Both the position numbers and the translations under genes were made by a program. DNA of 15,057 nt from JBDRNO01 sp043811005 (lineage in GTDB: Bacteria; Bacteroidota; Bacteroidia; NORP154): positions 1 through 15,057 of the forward strand of contig JBDRNO010000126.1 in the NCBI GenBank assembly GCA_043811005.1, read 5' to 3'. Every line of letters starts with the position of its first letter. Position 1 is the first letter of the stretch. This document shows, piece after piece, positions 6,955 to 13,417 of the stretch. The notes beneath the pieces were generated by a model. The model saw only the letters and a list, made by a program, of their open reading frames with translations, was not told the origin of the DNA and did no database searches.

Positions 6955-7085
6955 TTTTTTATCATATCTGGAAGGTTGGATCTCAATTGTGGTAAATATT
7001 TTACTCTTTGGATTAAGAAATTGAGAAATCAGTACAAAAAGAATTAAATATTGACGCAACAATTCATGTGGATCCATTAGATTAA
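6938..7085 (+). pseudogene. Internally deleted cation diffusion facilitator remnant
   Basis: Between the ATPase and acr3 genes lie the two ends of a CDF (cation efflux) transporter without its middle. From ATG 6938, overlapping the ATPase end, 28 codons read MEKRSDFLSYLEGWISIVVN and on to LLFGLRN, ending at TGA 7022. This resembles the start of CDF proteins up to the first membrane helix. In another frame, 7017-7085 encodes KSVQKELNIDATIHVDPLD and a stop, like the CDF C-terminal domain where IHVDP/IHVEP is a hallmark. A normal CDF is about 300 residues, so some 250 residues are gone. The matches come from memory of the family, but both ends falling in order makes the call likely. Confidence 0.6.
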
Positions 7086-7117
7086 ACAGGTACATTAATA
7101 GAGTTAATAAATTACCA

Positions 7118-8152
7118 ATGAATTCAAAACCCAAAAAGTTATCTTTTCTTGACAGGTATTTAACATTGTGGATATTTCTTGCAATGTTCACAGGTGTATT
7201 TTCAGGGTATTTATTTCCTGGAATAGTAGGTTTCTGGGATCAATTTCAATCAGGAACTACCAATATCCCAATAGCTATTGGATTAATTGTAATGATGTAT
7301 CCCCCACTGGCAAAGGTAAAATACGAAGAATTAGGAAAAGTATTCCGCAACTTTAAGATCCTGGGACTTTCATTAGTTCAAAACTGGCTGATAGGCCCGG
7401 TCCTGATGTTCTTTTTGGCAATACTGTTCCTGCAGGATTATCCACACTATATGACCGGCTTGATCCTGATCGGCCTTGCCCGGTGTATCGCAATGGTAAT
7501 AGTGTGGAATGAATTGGCAAAAGGTGATACAGAATATGCCGCAGGCCTGGTGGCTTTTAATTCCATTTTCCAGGTATTGTTCTTTTCACTCTATGCTTAT
7601 CTGTTTATAACGGTTTTACCATCATGGTTCGGTTTAAAGACTTTTACCGTTGATATTACCATTGACCAGATAGCAAAAAGTGTATTTATCTATTTAGGAA
7701 TACCGTTTATTGCAGGAATGATCACACGATTTTCATTGATCCGGCTAAAAAATAAAGAATGGTATGAAAATAAATTTATCCCCAAAATCAGCCCCATCAC
7801 ACTGATTGCTTTACTATTTACAATCGTTGTTATGTTCTCATTAAAAGGTGAATATATTGTAAAGATACCGCTTGATGTTGTGAGAATTGCAATCCCTTTA
7901 ATAATCTATTTTATTATAATGTTTTTTGTGTCATTCTATATGGGGAAGAAGATAGGGGCGGATTATCCAAAAACAACGACTATTGCCTTTACAGCTGCAA
8001 GCAATAATTTTGAGTTGGCAATTGCAGTAGCAATAGCGGTTTTCGGCATCAATTCGGGTGAAGCATTTGCAGCAGTTATTGGTCCTTTGGTTGAAGTACC
8101 TGTTTTAATTTTATTGGTTAATGTTGCATTAAGATTTCAGAAAAAGTTTTGA
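7118..8152 (+). CDS. acr3: ACR3-family arsenite efflux carrier
   Basis: A 344-residue membrane carrier with about ten hydrophobic helices, which exports As(III), in this family mostly by exchange for protons. Family marks: NIPIAIGLIVMMYPPLAKV (49-67), the conserved cysteine in GLARCIAMVIVWN (Cys123), FTAASNNFELAIAV (291-304) and GPLVEVP with Glu326. The equivalent Cys and Glu were shown to be required in the Alkaliphilus Acr3. All are intact, and the length is normal. It is the last gene of the arsR-led group, 163 bases after the ATPase with a CDF remnant in between. There is no strong Shine-Dalgarno. A repeat hairpin follows (8185-8213) before the convergent sulfatase gene. Family and substrate are well supported. 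Confidence 0.93.
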   Translation: MNSKPKKLSFLDRYLTLWIFLAMFTGVFSGYLFPGIVGFWDQFQSGTTNIPIAIGLIVMMYPPLAKVKYEELGKVFRNFKILGLSLVQNWLIGPVLMFFLAILFLQDYPHYMTGLILIGLARCIAMVIVWNELAKGDTEYAAGLVAFNSIFQVLFFSLYAYLFITVLPSWFGLKTFTVDITIDQIAKSVFIYLGIPFIAGMITRFSLIRLKNKEWYENKFIPKISPITLIALLFTIVVMFSLKGEYIVKIPLDVVRIAIPLIIYFIIMFFVSFYMGKKIGADYPKTTTIAFTAASNNFELAIAVAIAVFGINSGEAFAAVIGPLVEVPVLILLVNVALRFQKKF

Positions 8153-8184
8153 TGATTGATTAACACAAACAATATTGGAATGTA

Positions 8185-8213
8185 GTAGAAACGAGACCGG
8201 GTCTCGTCTCTAC
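8185..8213. terminator. Palindromic repeat, possible bidirectional terminator
   Basis: A 14-bp stem with one mismatch (left arm 8185-8198, right arm 8200-8213) built around ACGAGACC / GGTCTCGT. It sits between the convergent acr3 and LTA-synthase-like genes, where a two-way terminator is expected, though no T-run directly follows. It also looks like a dispersed palindrome of the kind repeated in Bacteroidota genomes. Confidence 0.5.
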
Positions 8214-8215
8214 TT

Positions 8216-8275
8216 AATTTGAGATTTGTTTTTTGAGATTTGGAATTTGGAATATTGGGATTTGTTTAGGTCAAT
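8216..8275. repeat. ATTTGAGATTTGG word repeat
   Basis: Imperfect tandem words (AATTTGAGATTTG, TTTGGAATTTGG) of the same type as those at 3733-3770 and, inverted, at 3300-3356 and 14980-15010. They lie between the convergent genes. Confidence 0.6.
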
Positions 8276-8280
8276 TAGAG

Positions 8281-10254
8281 TCAATAATCCATAAACTCCC
8301 TGAACGCTACCTGCAAATATGCCCTGCCTTCTTTGACCAGTTTTTCTTCAATAGCTGAACCTGACATTATTGTATCACCAGCCAAAACATTTGAGGTACT
8401 TTGCCCAAACCGGACAGCCGGATCTGATCCTTCAGGATAAATTTCTTTATGATAATATGTTTTGTATCTGTTATCATAAGCAAAATAACCATAGGGCCTC
8501 ACCCAGCCAAAGCCATCATTCCATGAATACAAGGCAAATTCGGGCGAAAAAATATTTAACAAATTTTTGCTCCATTTAAAATCACTGCTGTTCAAATTCA
8601 TTTGAGACAAAAGCGTGGCAATTATATCAACCTGTGACCCTATTTTTCCGAAATCTGTCCCTTTAAATTCATCTTTGATAACATTACCATATAAAAGCAA
8701 TGGTATCTTAAACTGTTCAGGTGCACAAAAGCTCCGCCTCTTTGGTGATTTATGGCTGTGGTCGGCAACCAGGATGAATAATGTATTATCAAACCATTTT
8801 TGGGTTTTTGCTTCGTTAAAATATTTACCTAAGCATGCATCTGTATAGTAAGCAGAGTTAAGGTACATGTTTTCTTTATCATTAAAGTGAATTACCCGGT
8901 CAACCGGCATATCGAACGGTGAATGGGTGCTCAATGTAAAGATTACGGAAAAAAAAGGAGTTTTTTCTTTGTTCAGATCGGATAACTGTTTATTAAAAAT
9001 GAACTCATCATGGATGCCTAACTTCCCATGTGGCATGCCGCGGAAGTCTGTTTGATCCAATATCCTGTCGAATTGATTATAGTACAAATAGCTTTTTATA
9101 TTTCCGTATATAAGCTGCCCGCCATAATAATACGATGAGGTATACCCTTGTTGTTTGAGGACTTTGTTAATACATGGCAATTGTTTATACTTGGCTGGCT
9201 GGGTAACTATTGAAGTGATTGGCAGGGCATGAAAACCGCTTAATATAGCAGGCATAGCAAGGTCAGAAGTGCCTCCGGTTGCATACATATTAGTGAAAAG
9301 AACACCAGTTTTTGCCAAAGAATCAAAATTTGGCGTGATGCTGTCAAGACCCCCTAAACCATGGATAATATCTGCGGACCAACTCTCCAATATGATAAGA
9401 ACAATGTTTGGTCTTTCAGTTGTTAAAAGTGATGGAGTTGTATCATTTGGAACATTATAGAGTAATTCCACAATTTTTTTTGATTCGGATAAATCGTAAT
9501 AAGCATAGGGGTTTTTATCAAAACTCCGGAAATTCTCTATAGTGCTATGCGTTAGATTCCATGTTGGATTTACCGCTGCATCATTTAATATATTATGTTT
9601 TGAGAAATAGGCAGAGCTTTGATTAATAGCAATGGGCTGGAAGCCCCCCCTCATGCCTGTAAATAAAAGCCCCAGTGTGATCAACATTAATATTATTGCA
9701 AATAATATCTTTGAAAAAATACTGATATGCTTTTTCCATCCTTTCATTGTCATTCTATCCTGCCTTTCAGCATGCATGGTTTCAGAAGGGTCGGCTTGCC
9801 GGGAGGTGGAACTTGCTACCATATGAAGCTGGAAGTATCTGTTAAAAATAACAACTGAAGGAATTAATTGCAGCAGGAAGATAGTTGCAAATAATACGTA
9901 ATGACCTGTTCCCGCAGTGTTCACAACTTCAGCGGGATGCCTGAGGTGGATAAATATCTTGTAATGAAGCTTAACACCCCAATCATCGTAAAGAACCAAT
10001 TCACCGGCTCCTATCAGGCTTATCAACACGATACAGAATATAAAGTAGATCCTGTTTATCAGGTTCGGGAAATCTGCTTTCACAACTGATTGTATGCCAA
10101 GAATAACAAGCGGCACCACCATTGCAAAACAAGCGGTTGATATATCTAATGGAATTGCATGCCAGAATGATGAAATGATATGGAGTAGACCTATGCCGGC
10201 AATACTATCGAAATAATATATAAGGAAGATCAACCTGCACCAGGCAAAAAACAA
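8281..10254 (-). CDS. LTA-synthase-family membrane sulfatase
   Basis: A protein of about 657 residues: an N-terminal block of about five membrane helices (to residue 200), then an extracytoplasmic alkaline-phosphatase/sulfatase domain. The catalytic set of LtaS-like phosphoglycerol transferases is visible: metal-binding Glu290 in LIILESW, nucleophile Thr329 in GGTSDLAMP, and Asp498-His499 in LFILVADHSHKSP. Likely role: transfer of a phospho-polar head group to an envelope glycan or lipid; lipoteichoic acid itself is not expected in this phylum. The start is uncertain. No in-frame ATG exists; TTG at 10254 is the only usual start, yet the frame stays open to 10359 and codes FLKLFFFWLLFFAWCR, which resembles relatives' N-termini. 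The true start may be a rare codon there, or the 5' end may be damaged by the repeats near 10300. Confidence 0.82.
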   Translation of the reverse strand: MFFAWCRLIFLIYYFDSIAGIGLLHIISSFWHAIPLDISTACFAMVVPLVILGIQSVVKADFPNLINRIYFIFCIVLISLIGAGELVLYDDWGVKLHYKIFIHLRHPAEVVNTAGTGHYVLFATIFLLQLIPSVVIFNRYFQLHMVASSTSRQADPSETMHAERQDRMTMKGWKKHISIFSKILFAIILMLITLGLLFTGMRGGFQPIAINQSSAYFSKHNILNDAAVNPTWNLTHSTIENFRSFDKNPYAYYDLSESKKIVELLYNVPNDTTPSLLTTERPNIVLIILESWSADIIHGLGGLDSITPNFDSLAKTGVLFTNMYATGGTSDLAMPAILSGFHALPITSIVTQPAKYKQLPCINKVLKQQGYTSSYYYGGQLIYGNIKSYLYYNQFDRILDQTDFRGMPHGKLGIHDEFIFNKQLSDLNKEKTPFFSVIFTLSTHSPFDMPVDRVIHFNDKENMYLNSAYYTDACLGKYFNEAKTQKWFDNTLFILVADHSHKSPKRRSFCAPEQFKIPLLLYGNVIKDEFKGTDFGKIGSQVDIIATLLSQMNLNSSDFKWSKNLLNIFSPEFALYSWNDGFGWVRPYGYFAYDNRYKTYYHKEIYPEGSDPAVRFGQSTSNVLAGDTIMSGSAIEEKLVKEGRAYLQVAFREFMDY

Positions 10255-10337
10255 AAGCCAAAAGAAAAAAAGCTTTAAAAAATAAAGGGGTATATTATGT
10301 TTGCAGATTGTTGATTGCAGATTAAAAATTTTTTGTG

Positions 10338-10437
10338 TCGAAATTTCGATGTTTAGCCACTAATTACACTAATTTCCACGAATTAATTCTGATATAATTA
10401 GAGTTAATTAGTGAAATTCGTGGCTATCTTTTTTTTT
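10338..10437. repeat. 20-bp inverted repeat with T-tract, plus palindrome
   Basis: The arm AGCCACTAATTACACTAATT (10355-10374) is repeated inverted at 10406-10425 with 18 of 20 matching. A run of nine T (10429-10437) follows on the + strand. This has the shape of a terminator reading to the right, but no + strand gene precedes it. It lies between rplS and the LTA-synthase-like gene, both on the - strand. A perfect 12-base palindrome, TCGAAATTTCGA, is adjacent at 10338-10349. A partial relative (GCCACTAAATCACTAAAATTCG-like) lies near 4260. Confidence 0.55.
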
Positions 10438-10490
10438 ATTAATCCGTCCCGATAAATCCAGATAGCTCTCTGATTACGAAGTTCTGTCCT

Positions 10491-11261
10491 TTATTTCCTT
10501 CTCTCATTAATCCTTGCCTTCTTGCCCTTTAGTTTTCTCAGGTAGAAGATCCTTGCCCTTCTCACCTTGCCTCTTTTATGTACAATTATCTGATCAATAA
10601 AAGGTGAATGCAAAGGAATAATTCTTTCAATACCGATACCTCCGGATACTTTTCTTACAGTACATGTTTCGGTATTGCCGCTTCCCCTTCTTTGTAAAAC
10701 GACACCTTTAAATTGTTGAATACGTTCCTTCTCGCCTTCAATTATTTTATAGTCAATTGTAATGGTGTCGCCGGCATTAAAGACGGGCAATTGAACTTTT
10801 CCTGAGGAGATACGTACTTGCCCGTTATGTATAAAAACGTCCAGTTTTGCTTCCTCGATCTTTTCAGGAGTCGCTTCCTGCTTAGCTTCCTCCGGGGCTT
10901 CCGTTGAGTCAGCCGAAACATTCACCGGGAGCTGGTCTTTTCGTTCCTCTTTTCTTACTTCTTCGGTTTTTGTTTCAGCAGTAGGGGCTTGTTGGGATTC
11001 TTTCTTGTCTTCTTCAACCTTTTCTTTTTCTTTTATATCTTTTGCTTCGGTTTCGGCATCAGTAGGGGTGGTTACTTCTTCACCAGGGTCTTTAACTTTA
11101 TCACTCGTTTCTCCTGCTCCATCATCCGTTTTCTTCTCTTCATCCACCTGTTCATCTGTCATTGCCTGGTCAACCCCAGTGCTCTGTTCCGGGCTTTGTT
11201 CCTCTTGCGTACCTGCTTCCTCGATCACTTCTTCGGGGGTTGTTTTTTCTGTTGGTTTCAT
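10491..11261 (-). CDS. rplS: Ribosomal protein L19 with acidic N-terminal extension
   Basis: 256 residues. Residues about 147-256 are ribosomal protein L19: FNAGDTITIDYKI, ERIQQFKGVVLQRRG, TVRKVSGGIGIERIIPLHSP and a basic end, KRGKVRRARIFYLRKLKGKKARI. L19 sits at the 30S-50S interface near bridges B6/B8. The usual protein is about 115 residues. Here about 140 extra residues come first, almost all Glu, Lys, Thr, Asp, Gln, Pro, with no cysteine or aromatic residue, so presumably disordered and negatively charged. I chose ATG 11261: the -7 box at 11331-11338 puts the transcript start near 11324, excluding the upstream ATG at 11333. ATG 11309 remains possible. The L19 call is certain; the extension's role is unknown. 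Confidence 0.93.
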   Translation of the reverse strand: MKPTEKTTPEEVIEEAGTQEEQSPEQSTGVDQAMTDEQVDEEKKTDDGAGETSDKVKDPGEEVTTPTDAETEAKDIKEKEKVEEDKKESQQAPTAETKTEEVRKEERKDQLPVNVSADSTEAPEEAKQEATPEKIEEAKLDVFIHNGQVRISSGKVQLPVFNAGDTITIDYKIIEGEKERIQQFKGVVLQRRGSGNTETCTVRKVSGGIGIERIIPLHSPFIDQIIVHKRGKVRRARIFYLRKLKGKKARINERRK

Positions 11262-11330
11262 TTTTCTTGATTTATTTTTTTTCCTGTAACTTATCCCATT
11301 TTTTTGCATCCATGAGAAATGTATCGGCTG

Positions 11331-11364
11331 CAAAGTTAAAGATTTTTTTTAATCTCTGATACAA
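11331..11364 (-). promoter_or_regulatory. Promoter of rplS (TTG - 23 bp - TAACTTTG)
   Basis: Reading the - strand, TTG (11364-11362) is followed after 23 bases by TAACTTTG (11338-11331), matching the Bacteroidota -33/-7 consensus TTG-N19-23-TAnnTTTG. Transcription should begin near 11324, giving a leader of about 60 bases before ATG 11261. Confidence 0.65.
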
Positions 11365-11442
11365 TAGAATTTATTTTTAATCCGTTGAAAACAGATTTAC
11401 AATAATAGATATGTATTTTCGCAAATTAGATTTCTACGGATT

Positions 11443-11450
11443 TAACTTTG
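11443..11450 (+). promoter_or_regulatory. -7 box directly before the TPR remnant
   Basis: TAACTTTG ends four bases before ATG 11455. With the usual spacing, the transcript would begin at or next to the ATG, that is, leaderless. No clear -33 element is seen, so this is a modest call. Confidence 0.4.
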
Positions 11451-11454
11451 AGCA

Positions 11455-11733
11455 ATGAAATATTCTTTTCCCCTTATTCTTTGTGTTTTCTGCTATTTGC
11501 TGCCGTTCTCTTCTATTGCCGGCAACGATCTCGACAGTTTGGAAAAATTTCTGATGGGTTCAGGGGAAGCTCCTCTTCATAATACGATAAAAGTAGATAT
11601 ATTAATCGATCTCAGTATAAAAATATGGGGTGACAATCCCGAAAAAGCTCTGGAATATGGAAAACAAGCCCTTGTGCTTGCCAAACAGTTAAACAGAGAC
11701 AGGGAAATTGCCAATAAATTTCATTCCATTTGA
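11455..11733 (+). pseudogene. N-terminal remnant of a secreted TPR signalling protein
   Basis: 92 residues: a signal peptide (cut likely after SSIAG, near residue 23), then DLDSLEKFL and one tetratricopeptide-like unit (NPEKALEYGKQALVLAKQL). It stops at KFHSI, where relatives continue with more TPR units. Bacteroidota have many proteins starting like this: periplasmic TPRs, a membrane helix and a cytoplasmic histidine kinase, cyclase or SpoIIE phosphatase. A matching apparent SpoIIE-type C-terminus lies downstream at 12022-12141, so the gene is likely a deletion remnant. As it stands, the product is unlikely to work. Confidence 0.65.
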
Positions 11734-11766
11734 AACAAATATTGACGGTAAAGGTCGTGAGCACTT

Positions 11767-12046
11767 CCCGACATATCGCATAGGTGTCAAGCTAAGGAGT
11801 TAGAAAACAAACAATGGAAACATCTACAGAGCAATAAATTTAACGCTTTTTTGAATAATGAACATCGAACAATCGAATGATGAATTTTGAATCATATTCG
11901 ACAGCCGAGTAATAATTTTTTTCATTCGTTATTCGATATTCTAATGTTCAATATTCGATATTCAATTTTTCCTAAACCGCTTGTTATTTATATAGATTCC
12001 TGTTGTCATACAACATTTTAACTTGACGCCAGTGCGACATATCGGG
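11767..12046. mobile_element. Insertion-sequence relic with 25-bp imperfect TIRs
   Basis: CCCGACATATCGCATAGG plus GTCAAG-type bases at 11767-11791 is inverted at 12022-12046 with 20 of 25 matching, most differences being transitions. Weaker similarity continues inward for about ten bases. The 280-bp interval has no transposase and contains inverted TTCGATATTC/GAACATCGAA words (about 11850-11970). It lies between the two ends of the broken TPR-SpoIIE-type gene. I found no target duplication. The repeats are seen directly; the IS origin is inferred. Confidence 0.5.
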
Positions 12047-12141
12047 ATCAGGGAGGGGTTGTCAAAGGTGACAAACAACCGGTCGGCTTCTTAACAGGAG
12101 AACAAATTGATGATATCCTGGTAATAGGTGTTAGAATTTAA
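12022..12141 (+). pseudogene. C-terminal remnant of a SpoIIE-type phosphatase
   Basis: The open frame from 12022 to stop 12139-12141 reads ...VVKGDKQPVGFLTGEQ, then IDDILVIGVRI. In TPR-linked SpoIIE/PP2C phosphatases of Bacteroidota, a KGDKQPIG motif lies well inside the domain, and Q-(I/V)-D-D-(I/V)-(L/M)-V-I-G-I-(R/K)-I forms the very C-terminus. Here the two are joined with about 60-80 residues missing between. With the TPR start at 11455 it suggests one gene reduced by deletion. The family match is from memory. Confidence 0.45.
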
Positions 12142-12159
12142 TTTATCGTATCGGAATTT
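12138..12159. repeat. 22-base motif, copy A
   Basis: This 22-base stretch ending in ATCGTATCGGAATTT matches 21 of 22 bases at 13418-13439. Both copies stand immediately left of an inverted-repeat island (12174-12253 and 13440-13703), so the motif may mark an element end. Confidence 0.7.
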
Positions 12160-12173
12160 CAATGTTTTTTCCC

Positions 12174-12253
12174 TCCCGCAAAGGCGCAAAGGGCGCAAAG
12201 CTTTATTTAAATTAATTATTGCGTTCTTTGCGTACTTAGCGAGCTTTGCGGGA
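12174..12253. repeat. CGCAAAG inverted-repeat island without an ORF
   Basis: TCCCGCAAAG (12174-12183) is perfectly inverted as CTTTGCGGGA (12244-12253), with further GCGCAAAG/CTTTGCG words inside. The core is AT-rich and too short for a gene. It resembles the island around the GxxExxY fragment at 13504-13643, but empty. Confidence 0.65.
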
Positions 12254-12343
12254 AACAAAAAAGTTGGTTTGTTTTTGATATTTTTTTTAATTAATTTACG
12301 AAGTTCTGTTCTTCATAAATTCGTACAAATTCGCTATTCGCTT

Positions 12344-12628
12344 ATGACAAACGAACGACCATTAGGAGAAATAATTAAAAAGTTTGCAACAAGGTACAAT
12401 CTTGATAGCAAACTGCAAGAAGTACGCTTAAAAGACTCGTGGGAGAAATTGATGGGTAAAACCATTGCAAAGCATACCACTAAACTATATCTATCTAATA
12501 AAAAGCTATATGTTAATTTTGATTCCGCTCCATTACGCGAGGAATTATTGTTTGCTAAAGATAAAGTCATTAAAATGATAAATAAAGAATTGGGAGAAGA
12601 AGTAGTGGAAGATATTATTATAAGGTGA
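12344..12628 (+). CDS. DUF721 (DciA-like) family protein
   Basis: A 94-residue protein with the usual DUF721 pattern: MTNERPLGEIIKKFATRY, then the helix LQEVRLKDSWEKLMGKTIAKHT, and the strand-rich part KLYLSNKKLYVNFDSAPLREEL followed by a helix and the ending VVEDIIIR. The family includes DciA, a loader of the DnaB helicase; small Bacteroidota members are often annotated only as DUF721. I reject the longer frame from 12128 because its first 72 codons run through the CGCAAAG repeat island. No clear promoter or Shine-Dalgarno was found. Family is well supported; function is inferred from DciA. Confidence 0.82.
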   Translation: MTNERPLGEIIKKFATRYNLDSKLQEVRLKDSWEKLMGKTIAKHTTKLYLSNKKLYVNFDSAPLREELLFAKDKVIKMINKELGEEVVEDIIIR

Positions 12629-12720
12629 TGGGATATGGTTGATGGGTGCCGGGTGCCGGATATTGATCAATAGTCATAGGTCATGGTCATCATCATTGTC
12701 ATTGTCAATTACATACTGGT

Positions 12721-12774
12721 TGCATGATTGCATGATTGCATGATTGCATGATTGCATGATTGCATGATTGCATG
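12721..12774. repeat. Tandem repeat, 6.75 copies of TGCATGAT
   Basis: Six exact copies of the octamer TGCATGAT (12721-12768) and a partial copy TGCATG. No unique spacers occur, so it is not a CRISPR array. Likely a slippage-prone simple repeat. Confidence 0.9.
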
Positions 12775-12828
12775 GCTGTTTGGCTGTTGGAAATTGGTGT
12801 TAGAAAATCGATCATAGAAATTTAGTGT

Positions 12829-12854
12829 ACCGTCAGGTGTTTCCACCTGACGGT
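12829..12854. terminator. 11-bp hairpin 1 (CAGGTG type), probable terminator
   Basis: ACCGTCAGGTG and CACCTGACGGT form a perfect stem around a TTTC loop, followed by TTTT (12854-12857). It lies 200 bases after the DUF721 gene on the + strand, and could end its transcript. It is also one of a pair of related palindromes. Confidence 0.6.
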
Positions 12855-12874
12855 TTTGCGTTGTGTTTCTGTTT

Positions 12875-12900
12875 GCTGTCAGGTGGAAACACCTGACAGC
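12875..12900. terminator. 11-bp hairpin 2 (CAGGTG type), facing ndk
   Basis: GCTGTCAGGTG and CACCTGACAGC form a perfect stem around a GAAA loop. Its core is the reverse complement of hairpin 1, and the outer pairs differ in a compensated way (C-G there, T-A here). It lies 60 bases beyond the ndk stop on the - strand. On that strand a short T-poor flank follows, so termination is plausible rather than certain. Confidence 0.5.
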
Positions 12901-12960
12901 ATATCACGATTCGGAGTTTTTAGGATTTAAAGGTGTATCAAACCAATTCTGAAATCCGTA

Positions 12961-13380
12961 TTAAAATCGCTCTTCAGGTGAGAAAAAGAAATTGCTTTCA
13001 ATTTCAGCATTGGTGTCACTGTCGGAGCCGTGAACGGCATTGGATTCAATGGATATACCGTAAAGCTTCCTGATGGTTCCTTCAGCAGCTTCAGATGGAT
13101 TGGTCGCCCCTATGAAATCCCGAAAATGTTCAACTGCATTTTCTCTTTCTAAAATAACTGCCACGATAGGACCTGATGACATGTAATTCACCAATGAATC
13201 ATAGAACGGACGTTCCTTGTGAACTGCATAAAATTGCCTTGCCTTTTCTTTATTGAGGTGGAATAATTTCATTGCAATTATCCTGAATCCGGCATTTATG
13301 ATCATATCCAGGATAGCGCCTGTATGCCCGTCTTTAACAGCATCGGGCTTTATCATAGTTAATGTAATATTTCCTGACAT
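12961..13380 (-). CDS. ndk: Nucleoside diphosphate kinase
   Basis: A 139-residue enzyme that moves the terminal phosphate from NTPs (mostly ATP) to NDPs through a phospho-histidine. It begins with the typical LTMIKPDAVKDG and has GPIVAVILERENAVEHFRD and GATNPSEAAEGTIRKLYG. The active-site motif NAVHGSDSD places the catalytic His at residue 117. The length is standard and all key residues are intact. It points left and converges on the DUF721 gene, with the hairpin pair between. No TAnnTTTG box was found upstream; the leader is AT-rich and meets the 22-base repeat at 13418. Confidence 0.96.
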   Translation of the reverse strand: MSGNITLTMIKPDAVKDGHTGAILDMIINAGFRIIAMKLFHLNKEKARQFYAVHKERPFYDSLVNYMSSGPIVAVILERENAVEHFRDFIGATNPSEAAEGTIRKLYGISIESNAVHGSDSDTNAEIESNFFFSPEERF

Positions 13381-13417
13381 AGCGTTATTAGATTAGTTTA
13401 TTATATATTTTTAAATT

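Larger units (their letters stand above)
12629..12960. other. Repeat-filled gap between convergent genes
   Basis: No gene is visible. The gap holds degenerate GTCATAGGTCATGG words (12670-12715), the TGCATGAT tandem array (12721-12774) and two related hairpins (12829-12854 and 12875-12900), and separates the convergent DUF721 and ndk genes. Confidence 0.8.

Noticed and set aside
11262..11333. 24 extra N-terminal residues for the L19 protein
   Set aside because: The first codons lie inside the rplS promoter. ATG 11261 or 11309 are the only starts on the transcript.
10989..11359. Three + strand ORFs rich in Phe/Ser/Leu opposite rplS
   Set aside because: They are the antisense of the Glu/Lys-rich L19 extension, whose composition leaves other frames open.
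12128..12343. 72-residue extension of the DUF721 protein
   Set aside because: It translates a CGCAAAG inverted-repeat island and matches nothing in the family; the normal start and length fit ATG 12344.
1744..12774. CRISPR array from the tandem heptamers or octamers
   Set aside because: Units are 7 and 8 bases with no spacers, and no cas genes are present.
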